NCBI GenBank assembly: GCA_003506435.1
Contig: DOAQ01000007.1
Span: 161,227 to 225,226, forward strand
Source: Prolixibacteraceae bacterium
GTDB lineage: Bacteria; Bacteroidota; Bacteroidia; Bacteroidales; Prolixibacteraceae
Length of the DNA: 64,000 nt
Direction: 5' to 3'
Shown here: positions 45,967 to 55,914 of the stretch, piece by piece
Layout: the number at the start of each line of letters is the position of its first letter
Numbering within the stretch: the first letter of the stretch is position 1
Notes under the pieces: model-generated
The model's input: only the letters and a program-made list of their open reading frames with translations
Database searches by the model: none
Told to the model about the DNA's origin: nothing
Made by a program: the position numbers and the translations under genes

Positions 45967-46401
45967 ATGTATATTGGATTAATGCATCTTCACAGTACAC
46001 TTCGCTGGTTGATTCTGGTGATCGCAGTTATCGTCATTGTAAAGTATTTTATCGGCTGGCTGGGCAATAAAAAATGGCAGAAGCAGGATACAATTCTAAG
46101 TGTTATTTTCACTTCGCTTTTCGACCTGCAATTGTTGACAGGGCTAGTTCTTTACCTTTTTGTAAGCCCGATTACCCAAGCTGCATTTGCCGATTTTGGC
46201 GCTGCCATGAAAAATTCCGATTTGCGTTTTTATGCAGTCGAACATTTCAGTATTATGCTTGCAGCAATAGTGCTTGTTCATATTGGCCGGGCCAAATCGA
46301 AAAAAGCAAAAACCGACCAACTGAAATTTAAAAAGGCAGCAATCTTTTTTGCGATTGCACTGGCGCTTGTACTGTCGGGTATTCCATGGAGTAAATTATA
46401 A
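45967..46401 (+). CDS. Four-helix cytochrome b-like membrane protein
   Basis: The 144-residue product has four hydrophobic helices. Conserved-looking histidines occur in MHLHSTLRW near residue 9, VEHFS near 90 and VHIGR near 103, which could ligate haem. Bacteroidetes proteins of this type are often labelled cytochrome b. No partner gene is evident. Function unproven. Confidence 0.55.
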   Translation: MYIGLMHLHSTLRWLILVIAVIVIVKYFIGWLGNKKWQKQDTILSVIFTSLFDLQLLTGLVLYLFVSPITQAAFADFGAAMKNSDLRFYAVEHFSIMLAAIVLVHIGRAKSKKAKTDQLKFKKAAIFFAIALALVLSGIPWSKL

Positions 46402-46410
46402 ACGAAAAAA

Positions 46411-47202
46411 ATGGAGCTTCAGGTAAAAGACAGGGTTTTTATGATTGCCGCCTCCGGCAAGGGACTGGGTTTTGGCGTTGCACGCGAACTGGCAAAAAAC
46501 AGAGCTATCGTGTGTATTTCCAGTCGTACAAAAGAAAAAATTGAACATACAGCACAAGAGCTTACGAAAGAAACAGGGGCAATTGTTTTCCCTTTTGCAA
46601 TGGATGCTTCTTCCGGAAAATCCATCCTTTTATGGAGAGATGCAGTAGTCGACAAATTCGGGCAAATTGATGGACTGCTGGTTAACGCAGGCGGCCCGCC
46701 GGCCGGAAGGTTCAGCGATTTTTCGGACGACGACTGGCAGCAGGCTTTCGACCTGACGCTGATGAGCGCCGTGAGAATGATCCGGGCTGTATTGCCCGCC
46801 ATGAAAAAGCAGCAGAAAGGAAGCATCGTAGCAGTCACTTCCTTGTCGGTAAAAGAACCTATTGATAACCTATTGCTGTCAAATGTATTCCGTTCGGGTG
46901 TAACCAGCCTGGTAAAATCGTTGTCCACAGAGTTGGCACCATACAATATTCGCGTTAATAATCTGATGCCGGGACGGATTGATACTGACCGGCTTCGCTC
47001 GCTCGACGAATCGATTGCAAAAAGGACAGGACAACCGCTTTCAGATATTCAAAAGCAAATGGTCGGAAGAATCCCGCTTGGTCGTTATGGGACAACGGAA
47101 GAGTTTGGCAAAGCCGGAGCTTTCCTTCTTTCTGATGCCGCCTCATACATTACAGGCGCCAGCCTGCAAGTAGACGGAGGACTCATTAAAACAGTCTGGT
47201 AA
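46411..47202 (+). CDS. SDR-family protein lacking the canonical catalytic Tyr and Lys
   Basis: The 263-residue product is SDR-like: a modified glycine motif AASGKGLGFGVA near residue 13, VNAGGPP near 91, catalytic-region Ser at S144, and a normal end LSDAASYITGASLQVDGG. At the expected Tyr-x3-Lys position, however, there is S157...R161 (LLSNVFRSG). This matches the known 'BKR-like SDR-like' subgroup that lacks the catalytic tetrad, so the reaction is unclear. It follows the cytochrome b-like gene by 9 bases. Confidence 0.8.
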   Translation: MELQVKDRVFMIAASGKGLGFGVARELAKNRAIVCISSRTKEKIEHTAQELTKETGAIVFPFAMDASSGKSILLWRDAVVDKFGQIDGLLVNAGGPPAGRFSDFSDDDWQQAFDLTLMSAVRMIRAVLPAMKKQQKGSIVAVTSLSVKEPIDNLLLSNVFRSGVTSLVKSLSTELAPYNIRVNNLMPGRIDTDRLRSLDESIAKRTGQPLSDIQKQMVGRIPLGRYGTTEEFGKAGAFLLSDAASYITGASLQVDGGLIKTVW

Positions 47203-47225
47203 CTTACCGTGGAGTTGTTGCCGGA

Positions 47226-49133
47226 TTAAAACTTCAGCCTTTTTATAAACCCACTGATGTCGAACCGCGTATCGAGCCTCAGCTTTAGGTTCAGGTTCAG
47301 GTTTACTTTTGGCAACCTGATGTGAAGCCCGTTTCCACCGGTTTTGTTATTGTGCGAAACGGAATAAATCTCATCGATAACATCCTGGTATTTATCTGTT
47401 ACGTAATTTCGTTTCAATTTCAACGTTGGCGAAAGTTCGCCGGTTTGGGGCGTCCATTCTTCACATACCAGACGAAAACGTTTTATTTCTTCGTGTTCCC
47501 CGAGGGTCTTGTTAATCGCAGCCACTTCTTTTTGCATCTGCAACACTACTTCGTCTTTCTCAATCAGTTCTTCATTGTCGCGGAAATGAATTTTATTCTG
47601 GCTACACCAGTCGTGCAGATATTCAAAGTTGGGAGAAATCAACGCGCTGGCAAATTTTTCACCGGCCCCGATCACCATCGCCTGTTCAATGAAAAACGAA
47701 GCTTTCAGTTTATTTTCGATCATCTGAGGGGCAATATATTTACCGCCCGAAAGCTTGAACATCTCTTTTTTGCGGTCGGTAATTTTGAGGTATTTGCCTT
47801 CTTCCAGAATACCAATATCTCCGGTGTGAAACCAGCCTTCTTCATCAATCACTTCGGCAGTTAATTCCGGAGCTTTGTAATACCCCTTCATCACGCTGGG
47901 CCCTTTGCAAAGGATTTCTCCATCTTCGGCAATTTTCACCTGAACATTATCGAGAACCGGTCCGACGGTACCGATTTTCAATTCGCCTTTTGCCGGGTTG
48001 TTTACGGCAATCACCGGCGACGTTTCAGTTAGTCCGTAACCTTCCAGGTTCATCATTCCGGCCATTCCCAGTACCCGTGCAATGTTGGGTTGTAACGCAG
48101 CACCCCCCGAAACAATGTACGTGATGTTGCCCCCAAGCGCTTCTCTCCATTTCGAATAGATCAGCTTGTCGGCCAGTTTTATCCTGAACTTCAGGAAGAG
48201 ATTGTATTTTTTGTTGTACTCAAAATGGCGGGTCAGCCTCATTGCCCAAAAATAAATAACCCGTTTCAGCCCGCTCAGTTCTTTTCCTTTCGACACAAAC
48301 CCGTCGTGAACACGCTCAAGCAGGCGCGGCACCGAGTTAAACATGTGGGGTTTTATTTCTTTTATCGCCGATACAATCTGTCCGAGGTTACCCACATAGT
48401 AAACGCCCATTCCTTTGTACTGAAAATGGTAATTCACACTGCGTTCGTAAACATGGCAAAGCGGTAAAAAGCTGATCACCCGGTGGTCTTTCCCCAGATT
48501 GTGCATGTGCGAATGGGCAACAAAATTCGACACCAGATTTTCATGGGTCAGCATCACGCCTTTGGGAACCCCGGTCGTACCGGATGTATAAATGATGGTC
48601 GCCAGATCGTCGGGCGTAATCGAATCTTTTATCTGCTGAAGCTTTCCGGAAAGTTCATCCTTTTTCGATTTGCCCAGTGTCAATATTTCTTCATAACTTT
48701 TAGCGCCTTCAACTTCTTCAAACGTAAATATTTCCCGGATGCTCTTAATTTCGTCGGCAATAGGTTTTAGTTTTTCGTACAATTTTTTGTCACCGACAAT
48801 CAGCACCTTCGTTTCTGCATGTTCCAGAATGTAGCGGTATTCGTCTTCTCCAATGGTTGGATAAATCGGTACATGTATTACTCCGGTCATGGCTAGCCCC
48901 ATATCGGCAAAATTCCATTCCGGACGGTTGGTGGTAACAGTGGCCACCTTATCGTTCTTTTCCAGGCCCAGAGCCAAAAGGCCCATTGCAAACTGATGTG
49001 ATTTTTTACTGTATTCCGAGGTACTGTAGGTGTACCATTCGTTGCCTTTCTTGCCTCCCAAAGCATCTTCCCTGGGGAAAAGCTCCATGTAGCGGTCAAG
49101 AATATCAAATGTCCTTTTTACTTCAGCCGTCAT
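47226..49133 (-). CDS. Long-chain acyl-CoA synthetase (AMP-dependent ligase)
   Basis: The 635-residue product activates fatty acids to acyl-CoA. The AMP-binding motif YTSGTTGVPKGVMLTHENL is near residue 190, NLEGYGLTETSPVIAVN near 385, and the acyl-CoA signature GWFHTGDIGILEEGKYLKITDRKKEMF near 460. The C-terminal tail (after about 600) is Leu/Lys/Arg-rich and unusual. Single gene convergent with the SDR. Confidence 0.9.
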   Translation of the reverse strand: MTAEVKRTFDILDRYMELFPREDALGGKKGNEWYTYSTSEYSKKSHQFAMGLLALGLEKNDKVATVTTNRPEWNFADMGLAMTGVIHVPIYPTIGEDEYRYILEHAETKVLIVGDKKLYEKLKPIADEIKSIREIFTFEEVEGAKSYEEILTLGKSKKDELSGKLQQIKDSITPDDLATIIYTSGTTGVPKGVMLTHENLVSNFVAHSHMHNLGKDHRVISFLPLCHVYERSVNYHFQYKGMGVYYVGNLGQIVSAIKEIKPHMFNSVPRLLERVHDGFVSKGKELSGLKRVIYFWAMRLTRHFEYNKKYNLFLKFRIKLADKLIYSKWREALGGNITYIVSGGAALQPNIARVLGMAGMMNLEGYGLTETSPVIAVNNPAKGELKIGTVGPVLDNVQVKIAEDGEILCKGPSVMKGYYKAPELTAEVIDEEGWFHTGDIGILEEGKYLKITDRKKEMFKLSGGKYIAPQMIENKLKASFFIEQAMVIGAGEKFASALISPNFEYLHDWCSQNKIHFRDNEELIEKDEVVLQMQKEVAAINKTLGEHEEIKRFRLVCEEWTPQTGELSPTLKLKRNYVTDKYQDVIDEIYSVSHNNKTGGNGLHIRLPKVNLNLNLKLRLDTRFDISGFIKRLKF

Positions 49134-49323
49134 AGTAGAATTGATTTAGTTAAGCATGGCAAAACCTGACAAATATACAACAATCCAAATCTTGCAGAAT
49201 GTAAAAAAAATGCAAATCTGACTAAAAAATTCTAATTTAGAATACTTTCAAATAGAATTATACTTCTTATTAGCAGACACTTAAATGAAATAAAATCGAA
49301 CTTATGAAACAATCATTCAAATC

Positions 49324-52300
49324 TTATACATCCAGTTCATACTTCTTGCTTTTTAGGTAGGATATTACCATCAGCACTGCAATTATGCCAATTGACAGGT
49401 AAACCGACCAGTGCACCGCACCTGCCGTTCCCCGTCCATACGAATGCAATCCGCTCAGATAATAATTTACTCCGAAGTAAGTCATCAGCACCGAGGCAAA
49501 GCCAATTACCGAAGCAAAATTATAGTTGTACACGCCTTTCAACGAAGGGATCAACCGCATGTGCGAAATAAATGAATACAGCACCACTGTGATCAGCGCC
49601 CATGTTTCTTTTGGGTCCCATCCCCAATAGCGGCCCCAGCTTTCGTTGGCCCAAACACCTCCCAAAAAAGTACCGATGGTAAGCATATATAAACCAACAA
49701 TCGCCGACATTTCATTAATTGTCGTAAGCTGATCGACGAATTTGCCAACATTATTCCTGTTCCTTTCATTGGTAATGCTGAATAAAATAAGCACCAGCAA
49801 ACCAAGAAATGCGCTCAGCCCGATAAACCCGTAGCTGGCGGTAATCACGGCCACGTGGATAAGCAGCCAATATGATTTCAGCACGGGAACTAGGTTGGTA
49901 ATTTCAGGATTCATCCAGTTGAGGTGGGCCACAAAAAGAGTGATTCCGGCCATGAATGCGGCAGTACCAATCACCAACGGATATTTACGGCCAAAAATCA
50001 ATCCGGCCAGCATGGAAGCCCAGGCCACGTAAATCATCGACTCGTAACCGTTGCTCCAGGGCGCATGTCCCGAAGCATACCAGCGCATGATAAGTCCTCC
50101 GGTATGAATCAAAAATCCCAGCATAATGAACCCGATCAAAGTATATCTCAGGTATTTATTAATCGTTTTCTGTCTGAAAATATTTACAAACAATACAAAA
50201 AGAAGCGTAATTCCAAACAACAAATAAATAAGGAATACCCGTTTGAAAGGATTGAAGTCATTATAAAAAATCTCCACCCTTTTACGTGATTCAGAAGGAA
50301 TTATGTTGGCCGCAAATTTTTCCTGAAAAGCGGTAACAGTTGCAATGATCTGGCGTGCATCAAGTGACCCCTTTCCTGCTACCGATTCCTTCAGAAGTTC
50401 GAATCCCCGGTTCACAAACAGCGAATCGGCAACCGGAAGACCGGTAGCCATACTTCCCGGTGACAGCCAGGGGTCTTCAGTTTTTCCGGTGGGAAACAAG
50501 CCAAACAACTGTCCGCGGAAAACCATGAAAAATACATTCACCCGTTCGTCCACATAAATAAATTCTTTATCAAGATGGTTCCGGAAGGCAGGCATCTTGG
50601 CATAAGCCGCTTGTACCTGGCTGGCAATACGGTAATTTCCGGCCTCATCGAAAAATTCAGTAACCGGCAACCTGTCCCTTGTACTTCCCAACTGCGCCAA
50701 TATCTGCTTTTCCGATACTTTTACCATCGGAACGGTCTTCCATAATTCAGGATACAGATACATGCTGAGCATCACTTCTTCAGCCGTTTTTCCGTTAAAA
50801 GAAGATTTGCGGCTCACCTTGCGCAACACTTCGGACGCCAGTGTCGAAACCGGCTCAATACGTCCGTCGTGCCCATGCACCCACAATTCAGAAAAGTCCT
50901 GTACCAGTTGCGGGTCAAGTTCGGGAATACTTGCAAAAGCCGCATCATTCGCCTTTAACGACGAGCTTCCCAGTAACACTGCAAACAGCATAACGGCAAC
51001 AGCTTTCGAGCTTTGTTTCAGTCGCCGGATCAGCAAACTGAAGTAGGAATTTTTATTCAGAAGCGATAAAATGATGCCCAAAAACAACATCGCATACCCA
51101 ATATAAGTTACCGCTGTTCCCAGCCCGTCGGCATTGACCGACAAAATAGTACCCAGTTCATCCTGATCGTATGACGACTGGTAGAAGCGGTAGCCGCGAT
51201 GTTTCAGGGTGTTATTCATAAAAACACGAATATCTTTCTCAATTCCTTTTTCCTGATCGAGCAGCGTAAGTTCGCTGGCAAACGAGGATGGGCTTTCGGA
51301 CCCCGGATAGCGTTCCAGTTGAAAATCCCGTAGTTTGATGGAAAACGGCAATTCAATCGGAATAGCTCCGTAACTGATCTTCACATCGGTATTCCCGAGC
51401 ATAAAAACAGTTGGTTCGCCCGCCATGCTGTGGCGGCCAAATACATTTACAATAGTTTTTGTCTGTCCGTCGGAAACTTCAACCAGTACTGCATCTTCCT
51501 GCGCATTGCCCGATGGATCATGCGTGACACGAAGGATCGCTTTCTCGTAAAACTTCTTCACCAGCAACATATACCCGTCAAACGAATACAAATTCATCGG
51601 CTTCACTTCGATGGGTTCATTCACCGGCAAATCCGCAGGCTCGCCACCGGTCATCGAACGAAGCTGCATGGGGCGGTCGCTCACGAGGAACAACTTCTCT
51701 CCTTCGTTGATAAAACGAATGTTTGAACTGGTGTCGCCGTATGCAACAACAACTCCACCCAAGTCAACTGTATCGTTTTTCCGGAATGTAAAACTTTCCA
51801 TTCCCTGTCCGGCCGAAACCACAAAATCAATCATTTCGACACCTGTCGGATATTCAACCGGCGTTTTTTTTGCGTCTTTCACAAACCCAATTGATTTCAG
51901 GCTAACATTTTGCCCGTCAATGGAAATATGCGTGTTTAGTTCCCCTGTTTTCAATTCAGAAAACAACACTTTTTTCTGAACCTTTTGCCCGTTGTATTCA
52001 ATGGTCATATAGTCGTCGGTCGATAAGATCGAATTACCGGCGCTTCCTTCGCGGATGTGCATCAACCCTTCGAAACTGTAGTAGCGGGTGATGGCAGCTC
52101 CCAGCACAATCACTACAAACGAAATATGAAAAAGGCCGACGGTAAACCGGTATTTGCTGTACAGTTTTGCACGGAAGAAATTCACCAGTAAATTGATTCC
52201 CAAAAATGCAAAAACCAACTCAAACCACCATGAGTTGTATATTATCCCTCTTGACGCGGCGCTTCCGTAACTGCTTTCAACAAAAGTGGCTATAGCCATA

Positions 52301-52371
52301 GCGAATGCCAGAATCAGTAACAAAAAGCCCATAAATGAGAAAGAAACCAGAAAGTTGAAAAATCTCTTCAT
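49324..52371 (-). CDS. Cytochrome c biogenesis ResB-CcsA fusion (CcsBA)
   Basis: This 1015-residue protein is the system II cytochrome c synthetase that carries haem across the inner membrane and attaches it to apocytochromes. The N-terminal ResB part (about 1-460) has three early hydrophobic helices and a large periplasmic domain. A central region of about 200 residues (from around 475) follows, and the C-terminal CcsA part (about 720-1000) has the haem-handling WWD motif (WGRYWGWDPKETWALI near 930) and histidines in IHVAVITASYG and SFISHMR. No CcdA- or ResA-like gene is adjacent. Confidence 0.92.
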   Translation of the reverse strand: MKRFFNFLVSFSFMGFLLLILAFAMAIATFVESSYGSAASRGIIYNSWWFELVFAFLGINLLVNFFRAKLYSKYRFTVGLFHISFVVIVLGAAITRYYSFEGLMHIREGSAGNSILSTDDYMTIEYNGQKVQKKVLFSELKTGELNTHISIDGQNVSLKSIGFVKDAKKTPVEYPTGVEMIDFVVSAGQGMESFTFRKNDTVDLGGVVVAYGDTSSNIRFINEGEKLFLVSDRPMQLRSMTGGEPADLPVNEPIEVKPMNLYSFDGYMLLVKKFYEKAILRVTHDPSGNAQEDAVLVEVSDGQTKTIVNVFGRHSMAGEPTVFMLGNTDVKISYGAIPIELPFSIKLRDFQLERYPGSESPSSFASELTLLDQEKGIEKDIRVFMNNTLKHRGYRFYQSSYDQDELGTILSVNADGLGTAVTYIGYAMLFLGIILSLLNKNSYFSLLIRRLKQSSKAVAVMLFAVLLGSSSLKANDAAFASIPELDPQLVQDFSELWVHGHDGRIEPVSTLASEVLRKVSRKSSFNGKTAEEVMLSMYLYPELWKTVPMVKVSEKQILAQLGSTRDRLPVTEFFDEAGNYRIASQVQAAYAKMPAFRNHLDKEFIYVDERVNVFFMVFRGQLFGLFPTGKTEDPWLSPGSMATGLPVADSLFVNRGFELLKESVAGKGSLDARQIIATVTAFQEKFAANIIPSESRKRVEIFYNDFNPFKRVFLIYLLFGITLLFVLFVNIFRQKTINKYLRYTLIGFIMLGFLIHTGGLIMRWYASGHAPWSNGYESMIYVAWASMLAGLIFGRKYPLVIGTAAFMAGITLFVAHLNWMNPEITNLVPVLKSYWLLIHVAVITASYGFIGLSAFLGLLVLILFSITNERNRNNVGKFVDQLTTINEMSAIVGLYMLTIGTFLGGVWANESWGRYWGWDPKETWALITVVLYSFISHMRLIPSLKGVYNYNFASVIGFASVLMTYFGVNYYLSGLHSYGRGTAGAVHWSVYLSIGIIAVLMVISYLKSKKYELDV

Positions 52372-52571
52372 TGCGTTGGATTTATTAGGAAAGCTAAAAA
52401 TACGCTTTTGTTATTAAAAAATTTGCCGGCATTTAACCGACATGATAAACAACACCTGTTTGGCAATTTGGTTTGAAACCGGCTTGTTAATGAAAGCAAA
52501 TAAGTGCTGCTATTTGGGTAGCGTGGTTTTTAACCGTGTATTTTAAGCCTGAGGTTGGAAATCGCCACACC

Positions 52572-53099
52572 CTAAAGCAGCCGCTGAAAAACGAACTCGT
52601 CTTTCCATTCCAGCCCCGACTTCACCCAGTCTTTTTTCTGACCGCAAAGTTCGAACCTGCATTTCACAAACAAACGAAGGCTGGCCTCGTTGTCGGCAGT
52701 AATATTGGCAAACAACTGGTGCAGCCCCAGTATTTCTTTTGCATAGATACACATCAGCAGCAAAGCATCGGTAGCGTACCCCTTTTGGCGTTCGCCGGTG
52801 TTGTGGATCAGGATGCCAACTCCTGCCCGCTGATGAAAAGGATCGAAATCGAACAGATCGACTGCACCAACCGGCGTCCCGTCGGGTGTTTCAATTATCA
52901 GACGAAGTTGTTTGCTCTCGTAAATATCGCGCTGCGAATTCAGGATATATTGTTCGATAATGTATTTAGAAAAAGGCGCCAGCGTGTTGCTGACTTCCCA
53001 AACCGCCATTTCGTTTTCCCACGAATAAAGCAGGTCAACATCTTCCGGCTCCAGCGGACGAAGCCTGATTGTACCATATTCCAATTTTTGTAGCGCCAT
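52572..53099 (-). CDS. GNAT-family N-acetyltransferase
   Basis: The 175-residue product is of the RimJ/RimL/SpeG-like GNAT group: IRLRPLEPEDVDLLYSWENE at the N-terminus and the acetyl-CoA loop IHNTGERQKGYATDALLLMC (R-x-x-G-Y/x-A pattern) near residue 105, then LHQLFANITADNEASLRLFVK. It probably acetylates an amine of a small molecule or protein; the substrate is unknown. Confidence 0.88.
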   Translation of the reverse strand: MALQKLEYGTIRLRPLEPEDVDLLYSWENEMAVWEVSNTLAPFSKYIIEQYILNSQRDIYESKQLRLIIETPDGTPVGAVDLFDFDPFHQRAGVGILIHNTGERQKGYATDALLLMCIYAKEILGLHQLFANITADNEASLRLFVKCRFELCGQKKDWVKSGLEWKDEFVFQRLL

Positions 53100-53113
53100 T
53101 TTTTATTTTTTAT

Positions 53114-53173
53114 CCGGGTGCAGCGATTTTTAATCGTCAGATAAAATGTGTGATTTCTAATCGCGCCACCCGG
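53114..53173. repeat. Intergenic inverted repeat between glycosyltransferase and GNAT genes
   Basis: The arms 53114-53128 and 53159-53173 are 15 bases each and complementary with two mismatches (core CCGGGTG/CACCCGG, GCGATT/AATCGC). A third AATCGC-like unit and a CCCGAGCCTTCGGG hairpin follow at once inside the end of the glycosyltransferase gene (53174-53200). It may be a terminator or a REP-like element. Confidence 0.55.
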
Positions 53174-53176
53174 CGA

Positions 53177-55147
53177 TTAATCCCGAGCCTTCGGGACGCC
53201 GCACCCTAATTTCTTCCATGCTTTGTATATGTATTCCAAATCGTTTACCGGCTGATAATCTTTCGCGTACAAAATATTCAGTTCGTCTTTTTTTGTTTCC
53301 GGCAAGACAGACTCAAAAATATCGGACGGAGAAATTACACCTCCTCTGATCACCGGCAAATTCATATTTCGTGTTTCACAAACAGCATAGCCTACCCAGC
53401 TTTTCCTTCCTGAGAGTACCCTGAAAATATTTCCAAAGAAACCCGCTTTGTTGTCAACAGTCCAAATAATCAATGGAGAACACAACAAAAACAAAATCGC
53501 CAAAAACACATCGAGCATCCGTTTGTACCGCAGGTTCTTTTCCTTTGCAATCGAGTTGATTTGCAACACGTACAAATCGCCTGCCGTGTCAATCGAATTG
53601 CTGCCGATGATGGAAATACTTTCGGGCGGAGCAATTTTGTAGTCCACGTTCAGTCCGGTGAGTTGCAGCATGGTACTGATGATATTGCGCGAAGGCATAT
53701 CAACCGACGAAAAGATCAGTTCATCGATTTTATTGATTTTTACGATTTCTTCAATCTGCCCAATCTCGCCCAGATAATTGTGCCCGAATTTTTCTCCGGA
53801 AGGTGAAACCATCCCGAGCAATTCGGTTTTCAGGTTGGTCTGACTGATCAAGTGGCTGATTCGTTCGGCCTCTTCCGGTTTGGCGACAATAGCAATCCGC
53901 TTTTTCAGATCAATATCCAACTGAAAATTTTTCAGCTTCAACCAGTTTAAAACCAAGCGGTAGGAAACCAGCACAACAAAAGCCCAGGCAGAACCAAGCA
54001 GGATAAGCGCACGCGAAAAACGCAGGCTTTCATCAACCAGTGAGTACAAAACCAATATGCTGAACGTACCCCAGATCAATCCTGAAATAATTCGTTTCAG
54101 GCTGACCGGACGCTGGTAACCGCCCGAAAAAACGAGGGCAACAATCCAGATCAGGATGTACGCAGGAACAACAAAATTCAGGTATTCGGGCGGATAGTAA
54201 CCACTTTCAAATTTCAGGGTTTCCCAATAGGGAAGCAAAACCGCGTAGCCCAGATAAATAAACAGCGCATCGAGAACCGGCAGGAAAACCCGCCGTACGA
54301 AACGGCTGACCAGAGCCAGCAAGGCCCGGAAATAAATAGCCATATTAATCACGAAACGGTACAATTTGGCATTGCCTTTCGTGAAATGTTTATGCGCGAA
54401 AATGATCATCGCATTGTAAAACATTTTCACGTAGTTAACACTTCCTTTTTTAGTACTCTCGCCTTTATAATGGATAATGGTGGTACCGGCAAAATAATAA
54501 TTTTTGTATCCGCCCAGCACCAGCCGGTACGACAGGTCAATATCTTCGCCATACATGAAATAGTCTTCGTCGAGCAGACCCACTTCGTTGAGCGCTTTTT
54601 TACGCATCAGCATGAACGCGCCGGCCAGAATTTCCACTTCGTGCGTCTGGTTTTCGTCGAGATGCCCCAGATGATACCGGCTGAACTCCTTCGATTTGGG
54701 AAACAAAGCCGACAGTCCGAAAATCTTGTAAAAAGCCACTTTGGGCGTTGGCAAACCGCGTTTCGATTCGGGCAAAAAATGGCCTTTGCCGTCGATCATT
54801 TTCACACCCAGCCCACCTGCTTCAGGATGCGCATCCATGAAAGCGCAAATCTTTTCAAAGCTGTTTTCTTCCACCACCGTGTCGGGATTCAGCAGCAAAA
54901 CATACTCGCCTTTCGACCGACGGATGGCCTGGTTATTGGCTTTCGAGAAGCCCAGATTTTGCTGGTTTTCAATTAAAATGACCTGCGGAAATTTTTCGCG
55001 CAGCATTGCGCAGGAGCCATCCACCGAATTGTTGTCGACTACAAAAATTTCGGTCTCGATATTTTCAGAAGCTTTCAATGCGGCATAAAGGCACTGTTCC
55101 AAAAAGTGCTTCACGTTATAATTCACTATGACCACCGAAAGCTTCAT
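53177..55147 (-). CDS. GT2 glycosyltransferase fused to a degenerate sugar-phosphate transferase
   Basis: The N-terminal 290 residues are a family 2 glycosyltransferase ([18 protein letters not shown], then [27 protein letters not shown] with the DxD-like region, and [12 protein letters not shown]). Four or so helices at about 285-400 follow, then a nucleotide/CoA-binding-like domain ([17 protein letters not shown]) and a C-terminal part resembling the membrane-bound polyprenyl sugar-phosphate transferases ([33 protein letters not shown]). The transferase's Pro-Arg-Pro and PGxTG motifs are not seen, so that part is probably not catalytic. Likely role: polysaccharide or O-antigen synthesis. 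Confidence 0.82.
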   Translation of the reverse strand: MKLSVVIVNYNVKHFLEQCLYAALKASENIETEIFVVDNNSVDGSCAMLREKFPQVILIENQQNLGFSKANNQAIRRSKGEYVLLLNPDTVVEENSFEKICAFMDAHPEAGGLGVKMIDGKGHFLPESKRGLPTPKVAFYKIFGLSALFPKSKEFSRYHLGHLDENQTHEVEILAGAFMLMRKKALNEVGLLDEDYFMYGEDIDLSYRLVLGGYKNYYFAGTTIIHYKGESTKKGSVNYVKMFYNAMIIFAHKHFTKGNAKLYRFVINMAIYFRALLALVSRFVRRVFLPVLDALFIYLGYAVLLPYWETLKFESGYYPPEYLNFVVPAYILIWIVALVFSGGYQRPVSLKRIISGLIWGTFSILVLYSLVDESLRFSRALILLGSAWAFVVLVSYRLVLNWLKLKNFQLDIDLKKRIAIVAKPEEAERISHLISQTNLKTELLGMVSPSGEKFGHNYLGEIGQIEEIVKINKIDELIFSSVDMPSRNIISTMLQLTGLNVDYKIAPPESISIIGSNSIDTAGDLYVLQINSIAKEKNLRYKRMLDVFLAILFLLCSPLIIWTVDNKAGFFGNIFRVLSGRKSWVGYAVCETRNMNLPVIRGGVISPSDIFESVLPETKKDELNILYAKDYQPVNDLEYIYKAWKKLGCGVPKARD

Positions 55148-55298
55148 GCAGTAAAGATAACCGAAAAATTCAGCAATAATTGTGCGGGGATTATTGTTTG
55201 TTATCCATAAAGTTTTCGAAAATCACAAAATATTACTGATACTTTTTTGTTCTTGGTTTTGAATCTTAAAAAAATCGTTCAAGATCAGAAAGATTCCA

Positions 55299-55306
55299 TA
55301 TTTTTG
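55299..55306 (+). promoter_or_regulatory. Candidate -7 element of the arsR gene
   Basis: TATTTTTG, a match to TAnnTTTG, 17 bases before the arsR start. No good -33 is evident. No copy of the arsR palindrome lies here. Confidence 0.4.
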
Positions 55307-55322
55307 TCGGAAAATTATTCAG

Positions 55323-55622
55323 ATGGAAAAATTTACCGTTTTTACGGAAGAACAGGTACAGGCGGCCCGATTTGCCAAAGCCATGGGGCACCCGATCCGC
55401 ATTTATATTTTGCAACTGCTTTCGCAACAATCGTGCTGTTACAGCGGCGACTTGTCGGATATTCTCCCGGTTGCCAAATCAACCCTTTCGCAACACCTGA
55501 AGGAACTGAAAGATGCAGGCCTCATCCAAGGCGAAATTCAGGCTCCGAAAGTTAAATATTGCCTGAACCAAAAAAACTGGGAACTGGCCCGGAAATTATT
55601 TACTGAAATACTTGCCAAATAA
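55323..55622 (+). CDS. ArsR/SmtB-family metalloregulatory repressor
   Basis: The 99-residue product is an ArsR winged helix (HPIRIYILQLLSQQSCCYSGDLSDILPVAKSTLSQHLKELKDAGLI). A Cys pair, C38-C39, lies where ArsR proteins often bind arsenite or metal. It heads the operon arsE-F-G-P. A palindrome with the promoter core lies between it and arsE (55637-55658) and another before the ArsP-like gene, the likely operators. Confidence 0.88.
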   Translation: MEKFTVFTEEQVQAARFAKAMGHPIRIYILQLLSQQSCCYSGDLSDILPVAKSTLSQHLKELKDAGLIQGEIQAPKVKYCLNQKNWELARKLFTEILAK

Positions 55623-55636
55623 AAAATTTGATACCT

Positions 55637-55658
55637 TTGTTCGTAATTTTGCGAACAA
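55637..55658. promoter_or_regulatory. ArsR-type operator overlapping a -7 promoter, copy 1
   Basis: TTGTTCG and CGAACAA form a perfect 7-bp inverted repeat around the 8-base spacer TAATTTTG, itself an exact TAnnTTTG promoter element. It lies 14 bases before arsE. A repressor bound here would cover the promoter. The same sequence is at 57059-57080. Confidence 0.8.
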
Positions 55659-55671
55659 CGAATAACATACT

Positions 55672-55905
55672 ATGGAAATAAAAGTTTTAGGAACGGGTTG
55701 CCCCAAGTGCAAGGCGCTTGAGAAAGCCACCAGAGAAGCCGTTGCCGAGGCCGGCATCGATGCAGAGATAACCAAAGTGGAAGACATTGTCGATATTATG
55801 AACCACGGAGTGATGACTACCCCAGCCCTGGTTATCGATGGAAAGGTAGTTATGAAAGGCAAAGTACCTACGGTTGCCGAAATCAAAACTTTAATCACAA
55901 AATAA
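55672..55905 (+). CDS. ArsE-like small thioredoxin-fold protein
   Basis: The 77-residue product is a single thioredoxin-fold unit with the redox CxxC in GTGCPKCKAL (Cys 10 and 13) and cis-Pro in TTPALVIDGKVV. It is the size of ArsE and of 'redox-active disulfide protein 2'. In the Shewanella arsEFG set, ArsE and ArsF are tied to reduction of nitroaromatic arsenicals and ArsG to export of the product. The arsenic role here is inferred from the gene order. Confidence 0.7.
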   Translation: MEIKVLGTGCPKCKALEKATREAVAEAGIDAEITKVEDIVDIMNHGVMTTPALVIDGKVVMKGKVPTVAEIKTLITK

Positions 55906-55914
55906 CCAACAATT

